In this document: one piece after another, positions 10,395-20,352 of the stretch
How the letters are laid out: every line of letters starts with the position of its first letter
How positions within the stretch are numbered: the stretch's first letter is position 1
NCBI GenBank assembly: GCA_944548615.1
Contig: OX155967.1
Span: 23,393,997-23,457,996 of the forward strand
From: Micropterix aruncella
Taxonomy: Eukaryota; Arthropoda; Insecta; Lepidoptera; Micropterigidae
Direction of reading: 5' to 3'
Length of the DNA: 64,000 nucleotides
Translations under genes and position numbers: made by a program
The notes under the pieces: model-generated
Told to the model about the DNA's origin: nothing
The model's input: the letters and a program-made list of their open reading frames with translations, nothing else
Databases searched by the model: none

Positions 10395-12263
10395 TCACTG
10401 CAGGCAGAATCCCGATAGGTCAGAGTGGAAATACAGCATGTCTTTGAACCTGGGACGCTTATCTTCTATCGCTTTCGGTAGGATCAAAATCACTTGCGAA
10501 AAGTTCACGAATGAAGTTTTTTCGGCTGTAGTTTGAAAGCGATTAGACGGAAGCAGTCGCCTGTAGAAATTCACTTCAAGTCCATCTCGCAACTTACTTT
10601 CTACTTTTGCCACAAAATTCATCGCAAATTTGCCTTTTTTCGACGGAACTTTTACAATTAGGAAGTCCCCTTCGACAGCATCGTTGCCACTTTTAAGGCA
10701 CTCGTCACTGTCTTTGTCCATTTCCCATTCAGATGAAGAATCCTTCAGGATGACTTCTCCCATGTCTTCATCCGAAGAATCGTCTTCGAAAACGGTCTTT
10801 TTTTTTTCAAATATTTTCCTCTTCACGACCTTGGTTTTCTTTGCCATCTTCATTCTCTCCTTTTCTTCGAGTTCTTCCTTTTCCGGTGTGTCTGTGGCGA
10901 TCATACTCTTCCCACGCTTTCGGCCACCCTTAGCCAATTTCCTTGGTTTAGCTTTTGGGTATGGAATCAATTGTTCCGGAGAAACCAAAAACTCTGATCG
11001 CGCCGATGTTGAACAAATTGGCGTAAGAAACTGATGACTCGATGTAGGAGCTGGTGTATGAGCCTCTGCGGAATCGATAATTGTGATGGGAGGATCCACA
11101 GCAGCAGTGTCTCTCCCTGCTTCTTGATGACTCGATGTAGGAGCTGGTGTATGAGCCTCTACGGAATAGATAATTGTGATTGGAGGATCCACAGCAGCAA
11201 TGTCTCTCCCTGCTTTTTCAGACGTTAACTCAATAGGTTCCGGAGAAATTCTGGGGACAAGAGGGTCTGAAAAAAGATATGGACGATCTGAGACCGCAGA
11301 GCAGAGAAAATCATGGTCTTGAAAAATATTTCTATCCAATGGCGAGATGCCACATTTCAGAAAACCTGATTTCACGTTTTCAGGAGTTGCAGCCCGATCC
11401 CAAGCTCTGGAGCATAACTCAGGAAGTGCGTAGATTGATAGAGTTTCATTGAGATGGGCCAACATCCATGAGTGGACTGCTTCACTGTAGTATTTCTTAA
11501 ACGGGCCAAACACGCAGCGGTCCAGGGGTTGCAAGTGGTTGGATGTGTGCGGCGGAAGTGTCAAAATTGTGATCCCATTTTCTCGGCAGAAATTAACACC
11601 TTCCAGGCCAAGATGAGACTCGTGATTATCCATCAATAGCAACACAGGATGTTCTTTATCACACCTCACATTGTCTTTGAAAAATTTTAATACTAAGACG
11701 AAATTTTCGGTGGTCATCCAACCAGATTTGTGGACCAGCCCCAAAGCTCCATGCGCTGCTCCAGCCATCATTCGTTGTTTGTCGAAGCGGACACGTGGGA
11801 ACACAAATACGGGAGGTAAAGAATTGCCATTGGCACATATTATACCCACTTGGGTCATCAGTTCTCCTCGTTCTCTCGACGTTACTTGGCCAACTTGCTT
11901 TTCACCCTTTTGTCCGATTACTTTGGCCACCGGAGGCACTGTGGTAACACCCGTTTCATCGAGATTGAATATATCTGAAGGTCGGAATTTCTTCCTTTGC
12001 ATAACATTGTCCAATTTGTCAAAGAATTCGCCTACCGTGGTTTTATTGAAGGCAGTCATTCTGGCAAGGGAGGTTGCCTCAGGTTTTCTAATGGATAGCG
12101 TAGGATTCCTCTTCATAAACCCAGTAAACCAGTCATCACCAGCTTGCCCTTTTTCTTTCCAGGATTCGGGAAATTTTAGATTGTTAACTTCAGCAAATTG
12201 TAAAGCCTTTTTGTCTGCATTTATTCGGTATGACTCCGTAAAACATTTTTGAACATTGTAGTA
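10395..12263 (-). pseudogene. Pogo/Tigger transposase A, catalytic and C-terminal part
   Basis: DDE_1-superfamily transposase. The open frame from Met 12116 has 573 codons, but coding similarity extends upstream ('NNLKFPESWKEKGQAGDDW', then 'MFYGV' in another frame). Order: end of the CENP-B-like HTH ('KRNPTLSIRKPEATSLAR'), catalytic 'FNLDETGVTT', 'LLLMDNHESHL', and 'NHLQPLDRCVFGPFKKYY'. The tail is Ser/Thr/Pro-rich, then Lys/Glu-rich, with an NLS-like 'KPRKLAKGGRKRGKS'. Such enzymes cut and paste elements at TA sites in the nucleus. The frame break upstream of 12116 and a stop in the N-terminal exon indicate an inactive copy, although the catalytic triad region is intact. Confidence 0.85.
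11032..11217 (-). repeat. 93-bp in-frame tandem duplication within transposase A
   Basis: 11032-11124 and 11125-11217 are two consecutive 93-bp units differing at a handful of bases. Both encode a 31-residue unit containing 'AVDPPITII' and 'AEAHTPAPTSSHQ' (or VEAHTPAPTSSHQ). The duplication lies in the Pro/Thr-rich linker after the catalytic domain, where length changes should be tolerated. Confidence 0.9.
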
Positions 12264-12299
12264 GGGTGACTTCGCCTGATTCCGGCCAGTTAACGGAGT

Positions 12300-12375
12300 T
12301 CTGAATAAATAGTATTATGATGGGCCCGACTCCGGTCGGTGAATTCCATGGCAGCTCCGTTTGTATTTATTTATT
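12300..12375 (+). mobile_element. Very short LINE 3' end (same family as 41468-41935)
   Basis: The stretch containing 'TAGTATTATGATGGGCCCG' through 'GCAGCTCCGTTTGTATTTAT' matches the last bases of the copies at 55890-55951 and, in inverse, 41468-41535. Only the extreme 3' end was inserted here, within the left terminal region of element B. Confidence 0.7.
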
Positions 12376-12693
12376 GTTTGAGGTCATTAAAATATATGTT
12401 AAGTAAATGGACCAATTATAGGAATTTTGATTACTTATATAGTCTATAATTCGTGTGATTTAAAAAAATAAAAAATAATAAAGCCATAATTTTCTAAAAA
12501 TTATCGAAAAAAATGTTAAATTACCAATTATTGGCCACCAATGCCAGTTTTCGGCCTTTTGCCTCCCATTTCTCGGCCGTTATTATTTCATACAAATGGA
12601 CATAAAAAATAACTTTCGAAATAAATTTAAAAAATTAAAAACTGCATGATTAATACACATTCATTTATTGAAAAGTTATTTTCGTGCCCAGTG

Positions 12694-13127
12694 CTTAAAA
12701 TTAGTGAAAATATGGAGTAGGTAGGTATATCAAATTAACATTCAGTATACTTATATTGTTTGTTGGCTACTTCAGAGTACACAAGTTTATTGAATGAATC
12801 TAGTGCATTTGAGGTGAAACCACCTAGAGCTACAGAACAATATATACTCCTTAAAATTAGTGAAAATATGCAGTAGTTATATCAAATTAACATTAAGTAC
12901 AATTATATGGTTTGTTGGCTACTTCAGAGTACACAAGGCTATTGAATGAAACTAGTGCATTTGAGGTGAGACCACATAGTGCTATAGAACAATATCTACT
13001 CCTTAAAATTAGTGAAAATACGTAGTAGGTATATCAAATTAACATTCAGTACACTTATATGGTTTGTTGTCTACTTCAGAGTACACAAGGCTATTGAAAC
13101 TAGTACATTTGAGATGAAACCACCTAA
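12694..13127. repeat. Three tandem copies of a ~155-bp unit spanning the end of the PHD frame
   Basis: Units start at 12694, 12850 and 13002 with CTTAAAATTAGTGAAAATA. Each carries GTTTGTTG(G/T)CTACTTCAGAGTACACAAG. The rightmost unit overlaps the end of the minus-strand PHD frame (stop at 13039), so the other two are degraded copies of the last PHD codons plus 3' flank. Their reading is broken by a 4-bp difference and by stops. Confidence 0.85.
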
Positions 13128-13275
13128 GACAGTGGTCACAGCCTATGTTCTTTTCAGCATCTTCTTCCACGTCACTTACGAGTTCTTCGGTGCATTTTGA
13201 ACACTTTATTTTACTATTCTCATTCGTGTTCTTTTTTGGTATAATTCTTTGCTTTGGTACCTTTCTTGTTTTCAT
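13039..13275 (-). CDS. PHD zinc finger, C-terminal module of element B
   Basis: The frame has a basic/Lys-rich start, then a C4HC3 arrangement: 'CSKCTEEL', 'GCDHCLRWFHLKC', and the final pair 'YKCTEC' right before the stop. PHD fingers usually bind histone H3 tails. The spacing fits a complete PHD. It follows the 512-codon frame (14758-13220) with a short overlap and frame change, and is in the same frame as the transposase, so a frameshift or unrecognised intron may separate modules of one protein. Coupling of PHD to a pogo-type transposase is inferred from position. Confidence 0.65.
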   Translation of the reverse strand: MKTRKVPKQRIIPKKNTNENSKIKCSKCTEELVSDVEEDAEKNIGCDHCLRWFHLKCTSFNSLVYSEVDNKPYKCTEC

Positions 13276-14758
13276 TTGTTTTCTTCTTCTTTTCTTCTAA
13301 ATCAGTTTTTCTCTGTTGTCGTCGTTTCATCACTTCTTCTGCCTTTATTTTCTTTAAATTTTCTTTATCTTGATAAAATTTACGCCATGCAAATGAAGAA
13401 ATTGCAGCAGGAGTACGAGGCTTGACTGGCTTAGGTTTGTCTGTTTTAGTCTCCGGCATGTACAAGTGTGTTTCGAACAGATCTTGAGCAAAAGCAGATA
13501 CATTAATTTGCGGAGGTATAACCACAATGTCATCGAGAGATACTACAGAACCTACTTCTAAGTAGCTTCCCGATAGGTGAAGAGTGGATAGTGTTGGGTC
13601 GGACTGCTCAGCTCTGGAAGTTGACACAGTTGTCTGGGAATGAGTTTGAACGATTTTATTGTGGTTATGGTAAATGGTATTTTGTTGATCTTTTGCTGCT
13701 TCTTTCTGCTGAATATATGTCGGAATATGAAATGGCTGCTGCACTACGGGTTGTTTATTTTGCGGGAAGTCTTCATCCGTTATAAGTGTAGGTATGGAGT
13801 CAACAAGTGTTTCCATGGACAAGGAAATATAATTGGTATCACTGTTTTGATGCTGCGGCGTAGATGATGCTAAAAACTGGAAGTAGCTCCCTTGCAGATG
13901 ATTCACGGAAAATTCGTCAGTTGCTTTAAGGCATGTTTTAGCTGCCTGTAAATAAGAAGTCGCATCTTGCTCCTGAGTATGAATGGGAATATCAGTCAAA
14001 TTACGTTCAGTTTGGTCTTCATCCATTCGAATGTATCGAGTCGGATTAATTTCAGCAACTGTTTCTATAAATATTGCACCATCGCTTGATTCAGTGTTAG
14101 GGATTGCTGATGTAAATACCAGTACATCTTCAGTCGTTTGTAGACCTTCATCGGCCGTTCGAGTGCATGATTCCCAAGGCACATTAGGGACTGCTTGTAA
14201 TTCTGCGTACATATTATTACCCTGGTCTTCAACACTGATCTCATTACCAGTTGGAATTGCGTCAAGATTTTGAATTATTATCTCTTTTTCTGGCATATAA
14301 ACGTTTTCATTGTGTACTAAAGGCTCTATTATTTGTGCTCGAGGATCAGATTCGGTTCGAATTATGGATACACCAGCATTTATTGCGTTATCTTCGTATG
14401 TTGTGGTATGAGTATTCATAGATGAGTTTTCCATTGGCAAACTTGTATGTCTGGATTGGACTGAATTAGATAGATCCAGCTGGAGCGTTGATCCAGTAGC
14501 ATCATCCGTTTCAGTTTGATACAGCACTTCCACAGAACTGTTATTTACCGCCTCTTGTTTATGTCGCTGGGCAGGTTTCCTCAGTTTTTTTACTTCTTTT
14601 AAGACAATCCTGACATCTATGTTTTTTTTCTTTAAGACTGGTTTCAAGTGGTTAAGTACCTTTCTCGTGGAAACAAGATCGGCATTGTTGCATTTTTTTG
14701 GGAAGTGTTTCTTTGGGTTCGTTCTGTTTGTGCAACTAACAGAGTATTTTGAACGCAC
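13220..14758 (-). CDS. Long low-complexity frame of element B, continuing the transposase
   Basis: 512 codons. The N-terminal segment is basic ('KPVLKKKNIDVRIVLKEVKK'), the middle is Ser/Thr/Asn/Gln-rich with many acidic residues, and the C-terminus has 'SSFAWRKFYQDKENLKKIK' followed by a Lys/Glu-rich probable coiled coil. It overlaps the end of the transposase frame (stop at 14644) by 115 bases in a different frame, at a run of seven A residues near 14690. I read it as the disordered linker between the DDE domain and the PHD finger, not as an independent gene. No enzymatic motif is seen. Confidence 0.5.
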   Translation of the reverse strand: MRSKYSVSCTNRTNPKKHFPKKCNNADLVSTRKVLNHLKPVLKKKNIDVRIVLKEVKKLRKPAQRHKQEAVNNSSVEVLYQTETDDATGSTLQLDLSNSVQSRHTSLPMENSSMNTHTTTYEDNAINAGVSIIRTESDPRAQIIEPLVHNENVYMPEKEIIIQNLDAIPTGNEISVEDQGNNMYAELQAVPNVPWESCTRTADEGLQTTEDVLVFTSAIPNTESSDGAIFIETVAEINPTRYIRMDEDQTERNLTDIPIHTQEQDATSYLQAAKTCLKATDEFSVNHLQGSYFQFLASSTPQHQNSDTNYISLSMETLVDSIPTLITDEDFPQNKQPVVQQPFHIPTYIQQKEAAKDQQNTIYHNHNKIVQTHSQTTVSTSRAEQSDPTLSTLHLSGSYLEVGSVVSLDDIVVIPPQINVSAFAQDLFETHLYMPETKTDKPKPVKPRTPAAISSFAWRKFYQDKENLKKIKAEEVMKRRQQRKTDLEEKKKKTNENKKGTKAKNYTKKEHE

Positions 14759-15954
14759 TTGGTGAAGTCAATTGCGTCAGGATTGAATGGATACAAACCA
14801 CACTTTTTAAATCCACTTATTATGTACGACTTCATGTCTGATTCGTCAAGTGATTCTCGGAAGAGTGAGCAGAAATTCGTCTTTGTCACAGATTTATTCA
14901 CATTTTCAATTTTAGATAAAAATTTCCTAACAGTTTTTTTCCATTGCTCTTTCAGGGGTTTAAAAACGCTCACGTCAGCGGGTTGGAGTATGTGAGTTGT
15001 GTTAGGTGGAAGGGCATAGAGAATTATCCCGATCTCTTCACAGAACACACTCAAGACAAGGGACATATGAGATTTGTGGCCGTCCACAAGTAGCAGGATA
15101 GGTTTTGAAATTTCATTACGTTCAAGCCAGTTATTGAAGTCATTGGTTATGTATTCAAAGAATACTTCTGACTTCATCCATCCGGACTCGCTTTTTCCTA
15201 GACACCAATCTGGTGGCATGCTTTCTACGATAGCTTTTGGGGGGCGTACATATGGGAAGACCACAAGAGGTGGACATACATTTCCAGCTGCATTGAAAGT
15301 AACTAGGACAGTTAGATTGCCTTTTTCACTGCCGGGTTTGACTTCGTAAAGGTTACGATAGCCTCTAGGACCCAAAACTTTTCCAGTCTTAGGGCACAGC
15401 GCGAATCCGCTCTCGTCTCCGTTGAATATGCAACGTGGGTTTTCTAATATGTCTAGTTTGTTTATGTCACTTAGGTATGTTTTTAGATCCATCAACCATC
15501 CTCTTATGGACTCCTCGGTAATTTGTGCCCTGGCTTTATTTATAGTCTCGGCGGATCTATACGATACTTCGGGGTGTCTTTTTAGGAAATTCGAATACCA
15601 TTTTTGACCAGGGCGATTATTTTTGAATGGATTTGGTTGATTTGAGTCTTTTACAATATTTTCAACTGTATCCAATAATTCTTGTTTTTTAATTGGAAAA
15701 CCACACTTTGCTATTGTAATAATCCAGTCCACTATTTTTCTTTCTCCCATTTCTCCGAGAACAGGATCTGGTCCAGGTTGTTTTATTTCGTCTTCAGCGA
15801 CTCTTCCGCTTATGCGATCTTGTACAGTAGCTCGGGGAACTCCATACTGTCTACAAGCCTCTCCAATACCGGTTTTCCCATCTCTGATATCTGAGAGAGC
15901 TTGTTTTAGGGATTCTTCAGAATATAGTTTCTTTTTCTTCAGCCTGGACGCCAT
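14644..15954 (-). CDS. Pogo-family transposase B (psq HTH + CENP-B HTH + DDE_1)
   Basis: I start at Met 15954 because it directly follows an acceptor-like TTTTCAG; the longer in-frame extension to 16056 is probably not coding. The protein has 436 codons. Domains in order: psq-type helix-turn-helix with 'ACRQYGVPRATVQDRISG' (about residues 5-55), CENP-B-type HTH with 'GQKWYSNFLKRHPEVSYR' (about 115-150), and a DDE_1 catalytic domain with 'FNGDESGFALCP', 'PILLLVDGHKSHMSL', and 'NTTHILQPADVSVFKPLK'. All three catalytic acidic positions appear present and the frame is uninterrupted, so this copy is younger than A. It is expected to act on the CGGCC-rich ends of its own element. Confidence 0.85.
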   Translation of the reverse strand: MASRLKKKKLYSEESLKQALSDIRDGKTGIGEACRQYGVPRATVQDRISGRVAEDEIKQPGPDPVLGEMGERKIVDWIITIAKCGFPIKKQELLDTVENIVKDSNQPNPFKNNRPGQKWYSNFLKRHPEVSYRSAETINKARAQITEESIRGWLMDLKTYLSDINKLDILENPRCIFNGDESGFALCPKTGKVLGPRGYRNLYEVKPGSEKGNLTVLVTFNAAGNVCPPLVVFPYVRPPKAIVESMPPDWCLGKSESGWMKSEVFFEYITNDFNNWLERNEISKPILLLVDGHKSHMSLVLSVFCEEIGIILYALPPNTTHILQPADVSVFKPLKEQWKKTVRKFLSKIENVNKSVTKTNFCSLFRESLDESDMKSYIISGFKKCGLYPFNPDAIDFTKCVQNTLLVAQTERTQRNTSQKNATMPILFPRERYLTT

Positions 15955-16987
15955 CTGAAAATAATAAAATCTCTGAAGGTGACCGGAGAAAGACGGAGAC
16001 TTTTTTCCTACCTCTTCTTGGTGCAGTCTTGAGCAAAAGTATTTGACCTTAAGCATACATACTTTTTGGGAACAAATATTTTAAAAATATATGGAGAAAG
16101 TTATTTTTTTTGCTTTTAAAAAAATATTTTTCGCAAAAGTTACAATTTCACCAACTAAAATCCCGCGAGTCAATAAAAAAAATACCCTGTATAGGGGGCC
16201 GGTAAATGGTAAACATGCGAAATTAGTCTAAATATTACATTGCCTGTTCCCGGCCGTACGGATTAATTGGCCGATAATTAGGTCACGCATTCTAGTTTTC
16301 GGCCTAGCATATTCCCTATACAAAATTAGGTGGCCGGCAATAGGCACTATATTCTAGATTTCGGCCGTCTGACAGTTAAATTGTCTTATCTTGCGATTAA
16401 AATATTATTTCGTGGCCGAGAACTAGTTGTATTCATAAACCAGTATATGTCTCCTAAACTGCACGAAAACATATGACTTACGTTGAACGTCAGAGTGTTA
16501 ATGCAATAATCATGTTTCGGGTCTTTTGCGCCTGTTATCCGGCCGGTGGCCGGTAATAGGCAGTATGATAGAATTTCGTATCCCATCTGGGCCACTCCGT
16601 TTTTTTCAAAAACTTAAGTAAATATGCATTATATTTTATCATAAAACTACTGTTTAAACCAATGATAACCAAATAAATCCGGTTTCAATAAATTTAACTA
16701 GTATACTAATGAAAAACTTACCTCCGAACCGCAACCGCGTCACTATTTTTTCCGTAACTTTAGACACAACCAAACTGCTCCAGAACGGACGAGAAACTAA
16801 ATGCGCAAACTGAGGGAGTAGTGTGAGTAAATCGTTCAAATTTGACTTGGAACTTATTGCGTAATATTTTTACTTGTCTTTCAAAAGAAGTTATTTTTAA
16901 AATCTATCTTGTTTTCACTATTATAAGGTTTTATATTACAGAAAGATGAGAAAAGGCGAAGGCCGACGATCCGGCGAAGACACCCTA

Positions 16988-17241
16988 AATACCTCACCAG
17001 TGCTTTCTCCATTTGGTCTGAGAAAACCTGTCTTCTGTGGAAGTTTGGTTTAAATGACAGAGCGTCTACGCCCATTTCTCTGGCTTTCTTTACATAAAGT
17101 GCAAGACGAGATTTCGTCACGTTTCGAATAGCTGCCACATGGCGCAAACTTCCACGTTTGTTTCAAAACATCTTCCACCGCCTGCTATAGATCACCTTCA
17201 GAAAAGCTCCGTTCAGTTTTCCTTTTAAAGTTCCGTGGCAT
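16988..17241 (-). pseudogene. N-terminal exon of transposase A, cut off by element B
   Basis: Start at 17241 ('MPRNFKRKTERSFSEGDL', then an in-frame TAG). After a frame change comes 'SLRHVAAIRNVTKSRLALYV', 'KPNFHRRQVFSDQMEKALV' and 'RYL'. This is the psq-like DNA-binding region of Tigger/pogo transposases, and it stops exactly at the TA flanking element B. Continuing at 12263 on the minus strand gives 'LQCSKMFYGV', matching the family's expected next block. A nonsense codon plus a frameshift in this exon show the copy was already decaying or has decayed since. Confidence 0.8.
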
Positions 17242-17301
17242 CTGGAATAGGTAAATCAGTGCTACACATTAACAGATATATCGGGGATACAATGGACATC
17301 T

Positions 17302-19449
17302 GTCCATTGTATCAGCAGTGTGCATGTTGTGCATGTTGCATGTTGACGCATGTTGTGCATGTTGCACTGAGTGCATGTTGACGGACGCCCCATCTCCGCT
17401 ATTCGCTCTACCGCGGCCGCCTCCTGTGGGACGGAATAAAATTTAATTATTTCTCTTTCGTGAAGTGAGTCACTTTTACCGTCGCGATTGATACTTACAT
17501 TTCCTGCAAACTCGACAATCGGTAAATGCATAGTAAAATAAGAACAGTATTTTGTATAACAAAAATAAAAATAATAAATAAATAAATAAAAATAATATAA
17601 AAAATGTTATCTTAGATCTTTCTTTGACACAACTGTGGCACTCTAGTGGGACTCCCGAAGTGAGCTCGCCTTAACACATGGGTGCCTAGCAAGGCGGGCT
17701 CGGCTGCTCTTTACTTAGCACAATTGAAAGATAATCATTTGCATTTAATGTATGCGCTATGTAACCTGGGCTCAGACAGATGTGTATATAACTTTAGAAG
17801 CATACAACGGCATTTTATAAATTGTCAATTCATTTTCTGTTGTGTAAAATAAATAAAATAAATAAAAAAAGTATAACATCGCACTGATTTTGCACTCATA
17901 TAAGCGCGTGTTGTCCGTACGCTACCACTACATAGATTCTTAGGTGCCTTGCTGCCAGCCAGTCAGGGCTGCTGCGCAACAGTTGTTATAGATATAAAAG
18001 TGGAATGTTTTATGTTGTTATGTGTCTAATTAAATGTGAATATGGGTTGTCTAAAATGACTGCTATGTGCAACGATAAAGTTTATTTATTTTTATATAGG
18101 CGCCAGCTGCACATGCGAAAATAGGAGTCAGACCACATAAACAAATGCAAAGGGCCTCCCTCCGCCTGGGAAGTTACCTTTGAGTATGGGAGTGGAACGA
18201 TGTCGAGGATACCACGGCAGCTCAGTCGTACTACAGGGGTGGTTAAAAATCCCGTATTGACATCGTCCAAATGTCGTGAGCGTTCAAAGTGAACGGACGG
18301 TCAAATATGTTAATTATGCTTTACTAGGAAATTAATTTTGATATAACTTTCATGAAAGAACTAGAAGAAGAAGATGAAGTGATATTAATCTCGTCTGCGC
18401 GCAAAGGAAGTAAGAGCGAATATTATAATTAATTCACCGCGCCCTCTACCGGCGTACTGATGACGTACGATACCGGCGCGCGTTGATCGCCGCCGCTGGG
18501 AGCACGCGGTCTCGCGAGTTGACCGCGCCCTTCCCGTAAATAAATTGCTAAATTATGTAATGAAATTAATGGAAATGATTTGTTCGATAATTTATATTTA
18601 AATTTGAGATATACTATTTCGAATTACCTACGGTTTTAACCCGCTGATGTTACAACAATTATTAATATTCTGGCGGTTCGTTTCTGCGCTAAATGATAAA
18701 ATTATTTAAAATATTTATTAGAGTTTTTTTTTGATATTATCTTTCCAATTATTCCTTAACCTGAAACATTATCCTGGCCCTGTGCGAATCGGGTACCTAT
18801 GGGACTTGCGCCTCGCTCTGAACTCGGCGGTATTTTTAGCTACCGTTATCAATTTCTCCAAACTGAATGTTACCAAAAATGAAAGGTTTATTTTTCGACA
18901 GAAATATGTTTTTATTTAACTACAAGTAAATGTAAAGCTTGGCCATAGCATATGGCACATCCGACAAGTACAAATTAGCGGTATTACATAATTAAATTTT
19001 ATGGAAATTAAATTCCGATTTTCAGGACCAAATTCGGGGCGAAGTGGGATTTTGGAAAGATATTATGGTTGTTCAGGTTCTGGAATATTTAGGTGGAGAA
19101 CACCGCTACCCGCAGGAGTTATTAGGAGGTATTGTTTCTAAATTTTTACCACCTGCCCGCTGGGTATAATTTAAAATTTAGCTTTATTATTTTTAAAATC
19201 AGTCTTTAAAAGAAGGCTCGCGCCTAAAAGGAAATAGTTGAGGCGAAACGACGGAATGTGATGCTTAGATATCGGGACTATGATTTTGGGATCATGAATC
19301 CTACGGTCTACCTACCTCGATCTCAAAATTCTCAATTTAATAAATTTGGACTACACGGAGCCCTAATTCTTTCGCCAACGAAGATATGGCAATTGTAATT
19401 TACGAGGGAGTTGATTCTATTTTTAATCTTATTAATTTAAATTTATATC
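17302..19449. other. No recognisable gene; small repeats and GC-rich patches
   Basis: Contains repeats of TTGTGCATGTTGCA (17320-17380), an (AAAT)n run (17565-17600), a second AAATAAAT-type tail near 17849-17870 suggesting a short retroposed element from about 17610, and a CpG-rich patch (about 18435-18540) resembling a transposon end. No domain is readable on either strand. Confidence 0.35.
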
Positions 19450-20352
19450 TCGTTGCAGAGTGATAAACAAAAAGCCTCCTCGGTACAGTTCAAACCAGCT
19501 CTTTGCGGAGTTTAAGGTTTTGGATATCTGCCAGCTATTTATTAAGCAGTGCCTTGTAAGCTTTCACAAAACTAAAGAGTACAGAGCAAGAAGTCAACAA
19601 TTGTACTTAACGAGAAATGCTGGTAAGGAATTTTTCACAATTCCAAAGGTTAAAAGCACATTTGCCCGAAGACAATGTTTTTTTATCGCCCCGAAAGTTT
19701 ATAACTCACTATGTGAAACCACGAAAAACGTGAAAAATTATGTAACTTTTAAAGGTAAAGTAAAAAACTGGCTTCTAGATATTGGGCGTTCAAAAACTAA
19801 AGACCTTATTAATACTGTAGGGTGAATATTAAAAAAAAAATATGTATTTGTAAAATTGTGCAATATTACATATCATTTTCTTAAACATATATACTAGAAT
19901 GTAGTGTTTATTCATATATTTGTATATATTATTACTTATTTTCTACTTAAATTTATTGTATATAATGTAAAGTTTACTTTATTTTTAGCCCTTAATTGCA
20001 TACATATATATATATTTTTTTTTTTTTCTACTTTAAATTTTACTTTAATTTGTGTAACAACACATTTGTTAGATTTAGAAATATTTAAAATTGATCACCT
20101 TCGTCAGTTCGCGAGTTACAAAAATACAGTTACTGTTGGTATAACACAGCACAGCCAGAGACAGACCTTCTAGGTCTAGTTGGTTGTGCGATTTCGCCTC
20201 ATTCGGATATGCTAGCATATTTATATCCATAGAGCTATGTTTTTCGCTATTATAATGTTTGTTCTTAATTATTCCTCATGTACAACAGTATGCATGTCCT
20301 TGTATTTTTTTGTTCTTGTACGTTATAAATAAATAAATAAATAAATAAATAG
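19450..20352 (+). mobile_element. LINE 3' end (CR1/Jockey-like RT C-terminus plus 3' UTR)
   Basis: An open stretch to 19825 contains 'FFIAPKVYNSLCETTKNVKN' and 'KVKNWLLDIGR'. This corresponds to the C-terminal block (RxYNxLP...F...L..WLL) of the LINE at 8050-9075. About 500 bp of AT-rich 3' UTR follow, ending in (AAAT)n at 20326-20352. The copy is 5'-truncated with no RT active site. Confidence 0.7.

Larger units (their letters stand above)
12264..16985 (-). mobile_element. Pogo-type DNA transposon B, inserted into element A
   Basis: The left terminus GGGTGACTTCGCCTGAT..CCGGCC (12264 on) and the right terminus (inverse of GGGTGTCTTCGCCGGATCG, ending at 16985) are imperfect inverted repeats flanked by TA (12262-12263 and 16986-16987). 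Many CGGCC motifs crowd both ends (about 12283, 12554, 12589; 16252-16545). Inside are a pogo-family transposase, a second long frame, a PHD finger, a tandem repeat, and a small LINE 3' end at about 12300-12375. Size is 4.7 kb. It landed in the coding sequence of element A. Confidence 0.8.
10045..17301 (-). mobile_element. Pogo/Tigger-type DNA transposon A, interrupted by transposon B
   Basis: The left terminus is TA then GGGGAGACCGGGGATGG, with motifs such as GGGGATACTTTGGAC and their inverse repeated at 10237-10290. The transposase reads right to left: N-terminal exon 17241-16988, then 12263-10395. Removing element B (12264-16985) and one TA joins the two parts at a point where the protein reads on in frame. 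Near the right end, GGGGATACAATGGACA and its inverse at about 17283-17312 resemble the subterminal motifs, but a clean right terminal repeat is not visible, so the right boundary is approximate. Disabling changes are present. Confidence 0.72.

Noticed and set aside
10630..11034. 134-codon plus-strand frame opposite transposase A
   Set aside because: Shadow of the Lys/Glu/Ser-rich minus-strand coding region.
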